64,000 bases of DNA from Vibrio cidicii (GCF_009763805.1 NZ_CP046804.1:1-64000), one strand, 5' to 3'. Counted from the first letter of the stretch, positions 1 to 9,486 are shown. The notes: a model not told the origin generated them from the sequence alone. Program-made: numbers and translations.

Positions 1-2100
1 CTGGAGCTAATGGCAACACAGGGGCTGATTTTCCAGGGAGATAGTATCCACATTCGTTTTGAAGAGGGGTTGGTGGGCTTAGTGAAGCGCAGTGCCGAAC
101 CGCTTAACTTGGCCGAAGCGTCTAAACATCCTGCATTTAAATATTTTCCTCAATTAGGCGAAAAGGTTTACCACTCCTTTCTTGGGGCGCCGATCATTCA
201 CCGTAAAAAGGTGCTTGGGGTGTTGGTCATCCAGCAGAAAACACCGCGCCTGTTTAATGAAATGGAAGAGTCATTTCTGGTGACCTTGTCTGCGCAATTA
301 GCGGTGTTGATCGCGCATGCACAAAGCCAAGGGCACTGGTCCCTTTCCTCTAAACCCGCTGCGATTCAAGGTATTGCCGCTTCCAGTGGCGTCGCGATTG
401 GCGAGTTTTGGTTTGATAACTCTCAGCCGCAGCTTGCTGAGGTGTGTCCGGCGTCCACTCTGGATAAAGAGCGTGAGCAAGAGTGGCTGCTGGTCTCGAT
501 CGAAGCGGCTTTAGCTGATTTCCGGCGTATGCGTAAAAAATTCGACAGCGAAATCAACAAAGATGCGCTGGCGATATTCGACTTGTTTACCCATTTGCTC
601 AATGATCCCATGTTACGCACCGATTTGAAAAAGCATATCGAACGGGGGGATCGCGCAGACTGGGCGCTGCGCCAAGTGGTCGAAAGCTACTCCAACCGCT
701 TTGCCCGTATGTCGGATGTCTATTTGCGTGAGCGTGCGCAAGACGTACGTGAGCTTGGACAACGATTGCTCTATTTTCTGCACAACAGTGAACATGAGTT
801 GCAACCTGTTGATCGTCCGGTGATCTTGGTTGCTCATGAGCTGACGGCTTCTCTGCTCGCTTCCATTCCTAAAGAATACTTACTGGCGGTTGTTTCTCTT
901 GAAGGGGCGGCAAACTCGCATGCGGCGATTTTATCGCGCGCCTTAGGCGTGCCTGCAGTGATGGGGGCCAATCTCAATCTGGCAGAAGTTCATGGCAAAA
1001 AGGGGATTGTTGATGGCTACACTGGTGAAATTTACCTAGAGCCAAACAAGCAGATATTGCGTGAATACCGCAATCTGATCACGGAAGAGACCGAACTGCA
1101 TGTCATCGTCAACCAAGAGTTGGCGGAGCCTGCGCAAACGCTGGATAAAGTATCGGTAGAGCTACTCCTGAATGCAGGGCTCAGTGCCGATAGCAATATT
1201 GCCATTAACTCTGGCGTGGATGGTGTGGGATTGTATCGCACTGAAATTGCCTTTTTGCTGCAACACCGATTCCCCTCCGAAGAGGAGCAATGGCAGCAGT
1301 ACCGCGCTATTCTCAACAGCTACCCTAACCAACGAGTGGTGATGCGCACTTTAGATATCGGTGGAGACAAAGCGCTGCCCTATCTACCAATTGAAGAAGA
1401 TAACCCGTTCCTTGGCTGGCGTGGGATACGCTTTACTTTAGATCATCCAGATATTTTTCTCATTCAAGTGCGCGCGATGTTACGTGCCAGCATTGAGCAC
1501 AACAATCTCAACATTTTGTTGCCGATGATTTCTGGCGTGCGGGAGCTGGATGATGCCGTTCGTTTAATTGAGCAAGCCTATCAAGACGTGCTGCAATTTG
1601 CACCGCAAGTCCAGCGGCCAAAAATCGGCATTATGATCGAAGTGCCGTCAATGGTGTATTTGATCCCGGTCATCGCCAAACGGGTCGATTTTGTTTCGGT
1701 GGGAACCAACGATTTAACCCAGTATTTATTGGCGGTTGACCGGAACAATTCGCGGGTCGCGGATGTCTACGAATCCATGCATCCTGCGGTGATGCAAGTG
1801 CTCAGGCAGATCCGCCAACAGTGTGAAAAGTACCAGTTACCCGTGTGTATCTGTGGGGAATTGGCGGGTGATCCTTTTGGAGCTCTGCTGTTGCTTGGCT
1901 TGGGATATCGCAGTTTAAGCATGAACACCTCTAACGTGGCGAGGATTAAGTATTTGATTCGCCACAGTCAGCTCAGTGATTTACAACAACTGGCGCAACG
2001 CGCGCTCGACATGTCGTATGGCGATGAAATTAGCCAGATGATGCGAGCGCATTTTATTGAACATGATTTTGCTGGCTTTGTTCGTGCTGGTAAAAAGTAG
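1..2100 (+). CDS. ptsP: PtsP (enzyme I-Ntr), 5'-truncated by window edge
   Basis: Phosphoenolpyruvate-protein phosphotransferase of the nitrogen PTS, which passes phosphate from PEP to NPr in the cytoplasm. The reading frame is open from base 1 (Leu-Glu-Leu before the ATG at 10), and similarity to E. coli PtsP already runs through that point. About 50 N-terminal residues of the sensory GAF domain are therefore missing, and ATG 10 is internal. Visible in order are the rest of the GAF domain (to about residue 110), the PTS enzyme I swivel domain with the phospho-His motif GAANSHAAILSRA (His codon 919-921), and the PEP-binding barrel with RTLDIGGDK, LYRTEI and the catalytic Cys in CICGELAGDP. 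The GAF domain separates PtsP from the sugar enzyme I (PtsI). The 3' end is intact and the TauE gene follows after 11 bases. Confidence 0.95.
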   Translation: MELMATQGLIFQGDSIHIRFEEGLVGLVKRSAEPLNLAEASKHPAFKYFPQLGEKVYHSFLGAPIIHRKKVLGVLVIQQKTPRLFNEMEESFLVTLSAQLAVLIAHAQSQGHWSLSSKPAAIQGIAASSGVAIGEFWFDNSQPQLAEVCPASTLDKEREQEWLLVSIEAALADFRRMRKKFDSEINKDALAIFDLFTHLLNDPMLRTDLKKHIERGDRADWALRQVVESYSNRFARMSDVYLRERAQDVRELGQRLLYFLHNSEHELQPVDRPVILVAHELTASLLASIPKEYLLAVVSLEGAANSHAAILSRALGVPAVMGANLNLAEVHGKKGIVDGYTGEIYLEPNKQILREYRNLITEETELHVIVNQELAEPAQTLDKVSVELLLNAGLSADSNIAINSGVDGVGLYRTEIAFLLQHRFPSEEEQWQQYRAILNSYPNQRVVMRTLDIGGDKALPYLPIEEDNPFLGWRGIRFTLDHPDIFLIQVRAMLRASIEHNNLNILLPMISGVRELDDAVRLIEQAYQDVLQFAPQVQRPKIGIMIEVPSMVYLIPVIAKRVDFVSVGTNDLTQYLLAVDRNNSRVADVYESMHPAVMQVLRQIRQQCEKYQLPVCICGELAGDPFGALLLLGLGYRSLSMNTSNVARIKYLIRHSQLSDLQQLAQRALDMSYGDEISQMMRAHFIEHDFAGFVRAGKK

Positions 2101-2111
2101 AGTAGGTTTTT

Positions 2112-2903
2112 GTGAACATTGAGTTGTTGATGCTTTTGTTGGCACTAGGTGCTTTTGTCGGTGTGATGGCGGGATTGTTGGGAATTGGCGGCGGGCTGAT
2201 TGTGGTTCCGGCGTTACTTTATCTATTGCCGTGGGCGGGAATTCCCACGGAGCTGAGTATGCATATGGCGCTGGCGACTTCCCTTGCGAGCATTATTGTT
2301 ACCTCGGGCTCGTCCGCGCTTAACCACCTCAAGTTGGGTAATGTCGACATGTTCGTGGTTAAATGGCTGATGCCCGGTGTGGTGGTGGGCGGCTTTATTG
2401 GTGCCAATATTGCTGAATGGATCCCTACCCAATACTTGCCGAAAGTGTTCGGTGTCATTGTTCTGTTTCTTGCTTTGCAGATGTTTCGCTCCATTCGCGT
2501 CACTTCGCAGAAAACCATGCCAGGAAGTTTTCTGACAATGGTGTATGGCAGTGGCATTGGCGTGGTTTCAAGCTTGGCTGGCATCGGTGGCGGCTCGCTT
2601 TCGGTGCCGTTTCTCAACCGACACGGGGTCGAAATGCGTAAAGCGGTCGGTTCATCCTCGGTGTGTGGCTGTGTGATTGCTATTGCGGGGATGAGCGGTT
2701 TTATTTTGCATGGTTATCAAGCGCAAGGTCTACCGAATTACAGTATCGGCTATGTCTATCTTCCCGCTCTGGCGGCGATTGCGGGGACATCGATGCTGAC
2801 CACACGATTTGGCGCTAAATGGGCGACTACACTCCCCACGGCGGTGCTGAAAAAAATCTTTGCACTGTTTTTAATGTTTGTAGCACTCACCATGTTACTC
2901 TAA
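2112..2903 (+). CDS. TauE/SafE family membrane permease (YfcA-like)
   Basis: A 263-residue polytopic inner-membrane protein of the sulfite exporter TauE/SafE (former DUF81) family. Two internally related halves are visible: GLLGIGGGLIVVPALL near the N-terminus and SSLAGIGGGSLSVPFLN around residue 155, the duplicated glycine-rich motif of this family. There are about eight hydrophobic segments. The start is a GTG at 2112, 11 bases after the ptsP stop, so co-transcription with ptsP is likely; the ribosome binding site is weak. Family members move sulfite, sulfoacetate or other small organic anions, but the substrate cannot be read from the sequence. Known Vibrio relatives also lie between ptsP and lgt. 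Confidence 0.85.
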   Translation: MNIELLMLLLALGAFVGVMAGLLGIGGGLIVVPALLYLLPWAGIPTELSMHMALATSLASIIVTSGSSALNHLKLGNVDMFVVKWLMPGVVVGGFIGANIAEWIPTQYLPKVFGVIVLFLALQMFRSIRVTSQKTMPGSFLTMVYGSGIGVVSSLAGIGGGSLSVPFLNRHGVEMRKAVGSSSVCGCVIAIAGMSGFILHGYQAQGLPNYSIGYVYLPALAAIAGTSMLTTRFGAKWATTLPTAVLKKIFALFLMFVALTMLL

Positions 2904-2944
2904 TTCGAATTTTCTCCAGCTGTTAACATTAAGAGTACTTATTT

Positions 2945-3758
2945 ATGTCTCAGGGATATCTGACCTTTCCCAATATTGATCCTGTGTTGATTTCCATTGG
3001 CCCGATCTCCGTCCGTTGGTATGGGCTGATGTATCTGGTTGGCTTTATGTTTGCTATGTGGCTGGCCAATCGCCGTGCGGATAAGCCCAACAGTGGCTGG
3101 AACCGCGAACAAGTTTCCGATCTATTGTTTGCAGGATTTCTTGGCGTGGTCGTCGGCGGACGTTTAGGTTACGTGCTTTTCTACAACTTTGACCTGTTTT
3201 TAGCTGATCCGCTGTATTTGTTTAAGGTTTGGACAGGTGGTATGTCATTCCACGGCGGTTTGCTTGGTGTGATTACTGCGATGTTGTGGTATGCCAAGAA
3301 GCATGGACGCACCTTCTTTGGCGTCGCAGATTTTGTCGCACCGTTAGTGCCGTTTGGGCTCGGTGTTGGGCGCCTTGGTAACTTTATGAATGGTGAGCTG
3401 TGGGGGCGAGTAACTGATGTGCCTTGGGCGATGGTTTTCCCGACGGGAGGGCCACTACCGCGCCACCCTTCACAACTGTACGAAATGGCATTAGAAGGTG
3501 TGGTTTCTCTTCTTCATTCTCAACTGGTTTATCCGCAAGCCGCGTCCGCTGGGATCGGTTTCAGGGCTATTTTTGGCTGGATATGGTACATTCCGCTTCC
3601 TTGTGGAATACGTACGTGAGCCGGATGCGCATTTAGGTCTGTTTGGTGGTTTCATTTCGATGGGACAGATCTTGTCTTCGCCGATGATCTTCGGTGGGTT
3701 GGCACTAATGCTGTGGGCTTACAAGCGTGGTCACTACCAAGATAAAGCAAGTGCATAG
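2945..3758 (+). CDS. lgt: Prolipoprotein diacylglyceryl transferase, with one-base frameshift
   Basis: Inner-membrane enzyme that moves diacylglycerol from phosphatidylglycerol to the lipobox cysteine, the first step of lipoprotein maturation. Family motifs are present: [19 protein letters not shown] and the HPSQLYE segment. The frame breaks after ...ALEGVV at 3504-3506, where GTG GTT TCT should read GTG GTT CTC. Dropping one T joins it to ...[18 protein letters not shown]... and gives about 271 residues, normal for Lgt. The downstream frame ends at 3758. lgt is essential in Gram-negative bacteria, so the extra T is probably a sequence error. thyA follows 12 bases later, a conserved lgt-thyA pair. 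Confidence 0.9.
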
Positions 3759-3770
3759 TAAGGAATTGAA

Positions 3771-4622
3771 GTGAAACAATATTTAGAACTGTGTCGCCGC
3801 ATCGTCGATGATGGACACTGGGTTGAAAATGAACGCACTGGTAAGCGCTGTCTTACGGTGATCAATGCGGATTTAACCTACGATGTTGCCAACAACCAAT
3901 TCCCTCTAGTGACAACGCGTAAGAGTTTTTGGAAAGCCGCTGTGGCTGAGCTGCTGGGTTATATTCGTGGTTACGATAGCGCCGCGGATTTTCGCAAGCT
4001 AGGCACAAAAACTTGGGATGCCAATGCTAACTTAAACCAAGCATGGCTTAGCAACCCTTATCGCAAAGGGGAAGATCACATGGGCCGCGTGTATGGAGTT
4101 CAAGGACGTGCTTGGGCCAAACCGGATGGCGGTCATATAGACCAGTTACGCAAAATTGTTGATGACTTGAGTCGTGGAATTGACGATCGCGGTGAAATTC
4201 TCAATTTCTACAACCCCGGTGAGTTTCATATGGGTTGCCTGCGTCCATGTATGTATAGCCACCATTTCTCTTTGCTTGGTGACACCTTGTACCTTAACAG
4301 TACGCAGCGTTCATGCGACGTTCCACTGGGACTGAATTTTAATATGGTTCAGGTGTATGTGTTTTTGGCTATCATGGCGCAGATAACTGGCAAGAAGGCG
4401 GGGCTGGCCTACCACAAGATAGTCAACGCACACATCTACGAAGATCAGTTAGAACTGATGCGAGAGGTGCAACTGAAACGTGAGCCTTTGGCGTCACCGA
4501 CCTTCCACATCAATCCTGAGATCACATCGCTCGAAGATTTGGAGACTTGGGTAACGCTTGATGACTTCTGGGTGGAAGGGTATCAGCATCATGATCCTAT
4601 CCAGTATCCGTTTTCGGTTTAA
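3771..4622 (+). CDS. thyA: Thymidylate synthase
   Basis: Converts dUMP to dTMP using methylene-tetrahydrofolate. The 283-residue product contains the catalytic cysteine in the segment [16 protein letters not shown] and the substrate-binding [15 protein letters not shown] motif. The C-terminal [11 protein letters not shown] is the usual ThyA tail. It is slightly longer than the 264-residue E. coli enzyme and belongs to the longer subtype common in Vibrio. It sits directly behind lgt with an AAGGAATTG ribosome binding site and is probably co-transcribed with it. A terminator hairpin follows within 40 bases. Confidence 0.97.
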   Translation: MKQYLELCRRIVDDGHWVENERTGKRCLTVINADLTYDVANNQFPLVTTRKSFWKAAVAELLGYIRGYDSAADFRKLGTKTWDANANLNQAWLSNPYRKGEDHMGRVYGVQGRAWAKPDGGHIDQLRKIVDDLSRGIDDRGEILNFYNPGEFHMGCLRPCMYSHHFSLLGDTLYLNSTQRSCDVPLGLNFNMVQVYVFLAIMAQITGKKAGLAYHKIVNAHIYEDQLELMREVQLKREPLASPTFHINPEITSLEDLETWVTLDDFWVEGYQHHDPIQYPFSV

Positions 4623-4656
4623 CGCCACTTGTTCGATAGCAAGTCAGTGATTAATG

Positions 4657-4680
4657 AAGGGCTCGATGGAGCCCTTCTTG
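4657..4680 (+). terminator. Hairpin after thyA
   Basis: AAGGGCTC-GATG-GAGCCCTT forms a perfect 8-bp stem (4657-4676) with a tetraloop, followed by CTTG and a pyrimidine stretch. It lies between the convergent thyA and DUF1704 genes. The U-tract is weak, so it may act mostly as an mRNA 3' end. Confidence 0.6.
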
Positions 4681-4703
4681 CTTTCCGATGGCATGATTCA
4701 GGC

Positions 4704-5853
4704 TTATTTCAGTGCATTAGCAACGAATTTATAGATGGGATCGGCTTGAGCAGGCTTGGCGATAGCGGGGCTAATGAACTTAGGTGGCAAAAGAATCTCA
4801 TCTTTCACTAAGGCTTTGATCGCCGAGAAATAACGAATCTCGGTTTTACCCGCGAGAAGCAAATTGAAGTCATCGCCGAGGTCGTCATACGCGTTGAGAA
4901 TTTGCCGAAATCCGCGTAAATATAAGTAGTCTTTAGTGTAACCACCACCACGGTAGACGCGTGCGGTGATGGTAAAAGCGGTCATATCGTCGGCCTTGTA
5001 TTGCTCCTTCAGTAGCAAAAAAGTGTTTCTAAAATCGCGGTCTTTGATCATCGATTCCACTGCCACAACGCGCAGGGCCAAAGTTTCTCAGCCGTTTCAA
5101 ACTAAAATGACCAGAGAGAAACTCGCACAGTATCGCCAGTCCTTCTTGCGTGGTGGTGTTGACTGGGCAACCAAGGCTGAGCAATTTTAGCGGTTGAGCG
5201 CGGCCATTCAAGGTGGTTAAAAGATGGACGCCAAGCTCATGATGAGCGAGAGCATGTAACTCTTTGGTGGTGATGTTGGCAGAGGCGTTGATCTTAACCT
5301 TAGTGCCCGAAACAAGGGCATTGGCAATCATGCTGGGATTGATTTCTATCTCGCCACTGTAGCCGTGATCTTGGCAAAATTGCCCCATAAAGTCAGCGAT
5401 AGAATGGCAATCGTGCCGGGATTCTTGCTCTTCTTCGGTCGGTAAATGCAGAAGAAAATGCGCGTTACGCACATCTTTGTCGCTTGGCTCGCCATAGTAA
5501 CGTAATGAGTTATACAGAAATTCAGCCTGGCCGATAGAGCAGAGCTGATCCAGCTTATCCGCATAGGACTGGATGATATCGATATAAAGCTGTCGTAGTG
5601 CTGGGTGTTCAATTTGCTCGATCGGCAATGCATACAAATTGCGTTTAGCGAGATGAACATCCAACGATTTTGTTTGGTATTTGAAAGCAGGTTCAACGGA
5701 GAATCGATTGTCAAAGAAGCGTTGACGTTCTTCTTTGTAGTTAAGAGGGGTCACACTGCTGAGAATATCAATGTCTTCAACCAGTGGAGCCAGTTGCTCA
5801 TCAATCGTGCTTGCAACCGAAAGTAGCTGTTGTTTATCTGTATAGTCCATCAT
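4704..5853 (-). CDS. DUF1704 'QEGLA' putative metallopeptidase, with one-base frameshift
   Basis: Member of the DUF1704/TIGR02421 family, annotated in bacteria as 'flavohemoglobin expression-modulating QEGLA motif protein'. About 382 residues once the frame is restored. The N-terminal half is helical. The core has HALAHHELGVHLLT, an HExxxH zinc motif, and about 30 residues later TTQEGLAILCEFLSG, the QEGLA motif that supplies a further Glu. The eukaryotic MATCAP tubulin tyrosine carboxypeptidases belong to the same family with the same two motifs, so peptidase activity is plausible, but the bacterial substrate is unknown. The frame breaks at 5080-5087 (AAAGTTTC read on the plus strand): removing one base joins ...SLKRLRN to ...LALRVVAVESM. 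Convergent with thyA; the MITE-like element lies upstream. Confidence 0.8.
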
Positions 5854-5911
5854 ACCTGCTGCTCGTTTTTTCTTTAGTGTGTCTTAGCTGGCGATATTTG
5901 CCAATCAAAAC

Positions 5912-6181
5912 CTAGGGTCTGTTGACCTTTTGCGGTTAAATTTTGTTCGAGATAAAAGCGTTTTAATCGCGGCGAGAGGTTTGTAGCCTAGTCATTCTAA
6001 GCAAAACACCTCTCAACAAAGAGTAAAACGCTTTTAGCTGAACCCTTCGGGCAGCGTTTGTGGCTCCTTTTTGCTGCGTTATCGGCTTATCATGTAGGCC
6101 CCTACAATTCAAAGCCTCTGCCTTGCACAAAGAACCCACAAACTGCTGCAAAAATCATCGCAAAAGGTCAACAGACCCTAG
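5912..6181. mobile_element. 270-bp MITE-like element with 23-bp perfect inverted ends
   Basis: Bases 5912-5934 (beginning CTAGGGTCTGTTGACC) and 6159-6181 (ending GGTCAACAGACCCTAG) are exact reverse complements over 23 bases. Inside, AAAAGCGTTTTA (5954-5965) pairs with TAAAACGCTTTT (6024-6035), with GAGAGGT/ACCTCTC nested at 5974-5980/6008-6014; GTTTGTGG near 6056 can pair with CCACAAAC near 6136. No transposase is encoded. Short open frames inside (for example 5963-6151 on the minus strand) resemble spurious 'hypothetical proteins' I recall from many Vibrio genomes. The outermost CTAG on each side could be a 4-bp target duplication rather than part of the repeat. It fills the intergenic gap between the DUF1704 gene and the nptA terminator. 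Confidence 0.75.
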
Positions 6182-6196
6182 TATTCGAGCAAAACA

Positions 6197-6226
6197 AAAA
6201 GGGGGAAGCATTCGCTTCCCCCTTTT
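6197..6226 (-). terminator. Rho-independent terminator of nptA
   Basis: AAAAGGGGGAAGC-ATTC-GCTTCCCCCTTTT is a perfect 13-bp stem with a tetraloop, 16 bases downstream of the nptA stop on the minus strand. It ends in a T run in both directions. Confidence 0.9.
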
Positions 6227-6241
6227 GAGTATCTGCCTATG

Positions 6242-7391
6242 TTAAGCGGTGAAGGCGAGAATAGCGCCAGGAATCATTAGAAAGACGGTCAGTAGATAGC
6301 CAGCAACAACCGCTTTGTTTTTCATTGCCATCTCAGAGATAAGCTCAGCGCCTTTAAGTGGAATCTCACGTAGGAATGGGACTCCGTAAATAAGCAAGGT
6401 CGCTAGAATGTTAAACGTTAAGTGGACCAGAGCAATTTGCAGTGCAAAGACGGCGAAACTCGCCTGACACCGCTGTGGCGGCAAGGAGGGCCGTAATACA
6501 AGTACCGATGTTTGCCCCCAGTGTGAAAGGATAAACATCACGCACTTTTAAAACACCAGTGCCCACGAGCGGTACCATCAAGCTGGTGGTAGTTGATGAT
6601 GATTGAACTAAGACAGTCACAACTGAACCAGATACGATGCCGTGAATAGGGCCGCGACCAATCGCGTTTTTCAAAATATCGCGAGCACGGCCAACCATTA
6701 GGCTCTTCATCAGTTTGCCCATCACAGTGATGGCAACAAAGATAGTTGCAATACCCAAGACAATCAGCAGGATGCCACCAATGGTGTCGCCGAAAGCACC
6801 TAACGGTTCTTTAACAGCACTCACAACGGGTTTGGTGATTGGCTTGATGAAATCAAAGCCCTTCATGCTCATATCACCGGTGTTCAGCAGTGGTGAAACC
6901 AGCCAGTGAGACACTTTTTCTAAAATGCCGAACATCATCTCCAGCGGAAGGAAAATTGCCACGGCCAGCAAATTGAAAAAGTCATGAATGGTGGCACTGG
7001 CAAAAGCACGTTTGAACTCTTCTTTGCAGCGCATATGACCGAGAGAGACCAGCGTATTGGTCACCGTGGTACCGATATTGGCGCCCATCACCATAGGAAT
7101 GGCGGTTTCGACAGGAAGGCCGCCTGCCACAAGGCCGACGATAATCGACGTAACGGTACTGGAAGATTGAATCAGAGCTGTTGCGACCAAACCAATCATC
7201 AGGCCAGCGACAGGGTGTGAGGCAAATTCAAAAAGTACTTTGGCTTGATCACCGGTCGCCCATTTGAAGCCACTGCCGACCATAGATACTGCTAAAAGCA
7301 GTAGATATAACATGAATGCCAAGTTAGCCCAGCGGAGCCAGCGAGTTGTCACCGAAATCGGCGCCGCTGTTGTTGTAGCTTGGTTCATCAT
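6242..7391 (-). CDS. nptA: Na+/phosphate cotransporter NptA, with one-base frameshift
   Basis: Inner-membrane sodium-dependent phosphate symporter of the NptA/PNaS (SLC34-like) family, about 382 residues after frame repair. Both halves of the internal duplication are visible: ALIQSSSTVTSIIVG with GANIGTTVTN, and VLVQSSSTTTSLMVP with GANIGTCITA; the QSSS motifs line the transport site. I place the start at 7391 (ATG ATG AAC CAA), with GGAG nine bases upstream; a longer TTG start at 7412 is possible but less likely. The frame breaks at 6456-6458, where GAG TTT CGC should read GAG TTC GCC, joining ...AVSGEF to AVFALQIALVHLTFN. Transcribed divergently from nhaR and closed by a strong terminator. 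Confidence 0.9.
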
Positions 7392-7763
7392 AATTTTCTC
7401 CATTGACCGCAAGAATAGGTGTTTGGTCTGTTGTTGAAACTGAGGGCGATACTAGTGGGGTAATATTTCATTATTATTACAGTTCGGTGTCACAATGACT
7501 TTTTCTGGCGCGTTCGAGGTTTTTCGCAGAGAGATAGGTGTTTGTTTTGTTTAAGTTTTTGATTTTAAATTGATATTTATTTTTCTGGTGCTGAGGTTTA
7601 TTTGCTTGTTGAGTGGGCGATATGTCACAAAATATGACAATATGAAATTGATATCTTCGATATTAATATGATTATCTGAGTTTTGTTTCGGATTATTCGA
7701 TATGTTTGCTGCCTTTTGTCATATTTGCTATAACTATCGTTCGCACATTTTAGGTCAATCAGC
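7392..7763. other. Divergent nptA-nhaR intergenic region
   Basis: AT-rich control region of about 370 bases without a gene. TGTCACA followed by TGAC occurs twice (7488-7500 and 7623-7637); the second copy forms TGTCA-N7-TGACA, a small inverted repeat. A TATAAC-like -10 lies near 7729-7735 in front of nhaR. No terminator or small gene is evident. Confidence 0.4.
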
Positions 7764-8654
7764 ATGTCACATCTCAATTATAACCACTTGTACTACTTCT
7801 GGATGGTTTGCAAACAAGGCTCGGTTACCAAAGCGGCCGACGCGCTTTTTCTCACTCCGCAAACAGTGACCGGGCAAATCAAAGCGCTGGAAGATCGGAT
7901 GAAAGGCAAATTGACCAAACGCAACGGTAGAACGGTTGAGCCGACCGAGTTAGGGCAATTGGTGTTCAAATATGCCGATCGTATGTTTGGTTTAAGTTAT
8001 GAGATGCTGGATATCGTTAATTACAGCCAACACTCAAATATCTTGTTTGAAGTAGGGGTCGCCGATGCCCTATCGAAGCGTTTGGTGAGTAAGGTTTTGA
8101 TGACAACGGTGCCGGAAGATGATCGAATTCATCTGCGTTGTTATGAATCGACGCACGAATTGTTGTTAGAACGTTTGGCTCAACATAAGCTCGATATGAT
8201 CCTTTCTGACTGTCCTGTCGATTCGACTCAAAGTCCGGGTTTATACAGCAAGAAACTGGGTGAAAGCAGCATGAGTTTCTTCTCATCAAGCAAACTGGAC
8301 AATACGGACTTTCCCGCGATCTTAGAGCGTAAGAAATTGCTGCTGCCGGGTGGTCGGACGGCGATGGGGCGTAAAGTCATGCAGTGGTTTGACCGTCAGG
8401 GGATGCAACCTGATGTGCTCGGCGAGTTTGATGATGTGGCTTTAATGAAAGCGTTTGCCCGATACCACGACGATGTGATTTTTCTTGCACCAACCGTGTA
8501 TATGTCTGAGATAGAGGACGACCGCACTTTGCAGTTGATCGGACATGTTGAAGATTTGAAAGAAGAGTATTACGTGATCTTTGCGGAGCGCATGATTCAA
8601 CACCCCGCAGTGAAAAACGTTTGTGATGCAAATTTTAGTCAATTGTTTACATGA
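7764..8654 (+). CDS. nhaR: LysR-family activator NhaR
   Basis: A 296-residue LysR-type regulator. The N-terminal HTH is clear ([20 protein letters not shown], then [20 protein letters not shown]), with the NhaR-typical start [13 protein letters not shown]. The rest is the effector-binding domain. In E. coli NhaR activates nhaA (Na+/H+ antiport) and other genes in response to Na+. Here the neighbour is not nhaA; the divergent gene is the sodium-coupled phosphate transporter nptA. Sodium control of nptA by NhaR is therefore an attractive but unproven idea. Confidence 0.9.
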   Translation: MSHLNYNHLYYFWMVCKQGSVTKAADALFLTPQTVTGQIKALEDRMKGKLTKRNGRTVEPTELGQLVFKYADRMFGLSYEMLDIVNYSQHSNILFEVGVADALSKRLVSKVLMTTVPEDDRIHLRCYESTHELLLERLAQHKLDMILSDCPVDSTQSPGLYSKKLGESSMSFFSSSKLDNTDFPAILERKKLLLPGGRTAMGRKVMQWFDRQGMQPDVLGEFDDVALMKAFARYHDDVIFLAPTVYMSEIEDDRTLQLIGHVEDLKEEYYVIFAERMIQHPAVKNVCDANFSQLFT

Positions 8655-8782
8655 ACGAGTTCCTTCAATACTACGAATAGATTACTATCTACAAAAGTAT
8701 AAACTCAAACTATAAAATTACTCTTACACAACTATCTGCAACAACCGTTGGGACATATAAGTTGTAGCTCGGGGACCAACCA

Positions 8783-9091
8783 ATGAACTTAAAAGAAATG
8801 GAGCAGAATTCTGCTAAAGCTGTGGTGCTGTTAAAAGCAATGGCGAATGAACGGCGTCTACAAATCTTATGCATGCTGCACAATCAAGAACTTTCTGTTG
8901 GCGAGCTCTGTTCTAAACTAGAACTGAGTCAATCGGCACTTTCTCAACACTTGGCGTGGTTACGCCGCGACGGCTTAGTGTTGACACGCAAAGAAGCGCA
9001 GACCGTTTACTACACGTTAAAAAGTGAAGAGGTCAAAGCGATGATTAAGTTGCTACACAGCCTTTACTGTCAAGAATCGCCGTGTGCGTAG
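8783..9091 (+). CDS. hlyU: HlyU, ArsR-family virulence regulator
   Basis: A 102-residue winged-helix protein of the ArsR/SmtB fold, very close to Vibrio HlyU (AVVLLKAMANERRLQILCML, then ELSQSALSQHLAWLRRDGLV as the recognition helix). In V. cholerae and V. vulnificus HlyU relieves H-NS silencing of haemolysin or RTX toxin genes. Metal-binding residues of classical ArsR proteins are absent. Cys30 (in QILCML) and Cys96 (in SLYCQ) match the pair thought to sense redox in V. cholerae HlyU; Cys43 and Cys101 are extra. Monocistronic, with its own terminator 20 bases after the stop. Confidence 0.92.
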   Translation: MNLKEMEQNSAKAVVLLKAMANERRLQILCMLHNQELSVGELCSKLELSQSALSQHLAWLRRDGLVLTRKEAQTVYYTLKSEEVKAMIKLLHSLYCQESPCA

Positions 9092-9111
9092 GCATTAAAG
9101 GTGGTTGATAG

Positions 9112-9138
9112 AAAAAAGCTGGCGATGCCAGCTTTTTT
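9112..9138 (+). terminator. hlyU terminator
   Basis: AAAAAAGCTGGC-GAT-GCCAGCTTTTTT is a perfect stem (core 9118-9132) followed by TTTTTTAT, directly after hlyU. Confidence 0.9.
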
Positions 9139-9173
9139 ATTACCTGTATTAAAAGGCAATAAAAATTCTGCAA

Positions 9174-9202
9174 ATAAAAAAACCGGCATTAAGCCGGCTT
9201 TT
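9174..9202 (-). terminator. rpsT terminator
   Basis: On the minus strand GCCGGCTTAATGCCGG followed by TTTTTTT forms a 5-bp GC stem flanked by A and T runs, about 25 bases after the rpsT stop. It lies back to back with the hlyU terminator between the convergent genes. Confidence 0.85.
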
Positions 9203-9225
9203 TCTTCACTGAAATCAGAGCGCTA

Positions 9226-9486
9226 TTACAGAGCTTTGATTTGTGCAGCGAAACGAGACTTGTGACGAGCAGCTTTATTCTTGTGAATAAGGCCTTTAGT
9301 CGCCATGCGGTCTAGGATTGGTGTAACTACAGCGAAAGCTGCAGTTGCGCCTTCTTTGTCGCCAGCAGCGATTGCAGCAACAGTTTTCTTCATGTAAGTG
9401 CGCATCATTGAACGACGGCTAGCATTGTGCTGACGACGTTTTTCAGCTTGGATAGCGCGCTTCTTAGCAGATTTGTTATTTGCCAA
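9226..9486 (-). CDS. rpsT: 30S ribosomal protein S20
   Basis: An 86-residue basic protein ([18 protein letters not shown]...) that binds 16S rRNA during small-subunit assembly. I take the TTG at 9484-9486 as start, because the family begins [11 protein letters not shown] and E. coli rpsT also uses UUG. The longer frame opening MGVRPL is an upstream extension of the same frame. S20 limits its own translation in E. coli, and the weak UUG start is part of that. Divergent from murJ, as in many gammaproteobacteria. Confidence 0.96.
   Translation of the reverse strand: MANNKSAKKRAIQAEKRRQHNASRRSMMRTYMKKTVAAIAAGDKEGATAAFAVVTPILDRMATKGLIHKNKAARHKSRFAAQIKAL

Noticed and set aside
3424..3636. Alternative-frame open frames around the lgt break as separate genes
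   Set aside because: They are the shifted or opposite-phase reading of lgt; joining at 3504-3506 gives one normal protein.
5963..6245. Short open frames (62 and 61 codons) inside the inverted-repeat element
   Set aside because: They overlap each other on opposite strands, follow the hairpin sequence and lack good ribosome binding sites; such frames come with the repeat itself.
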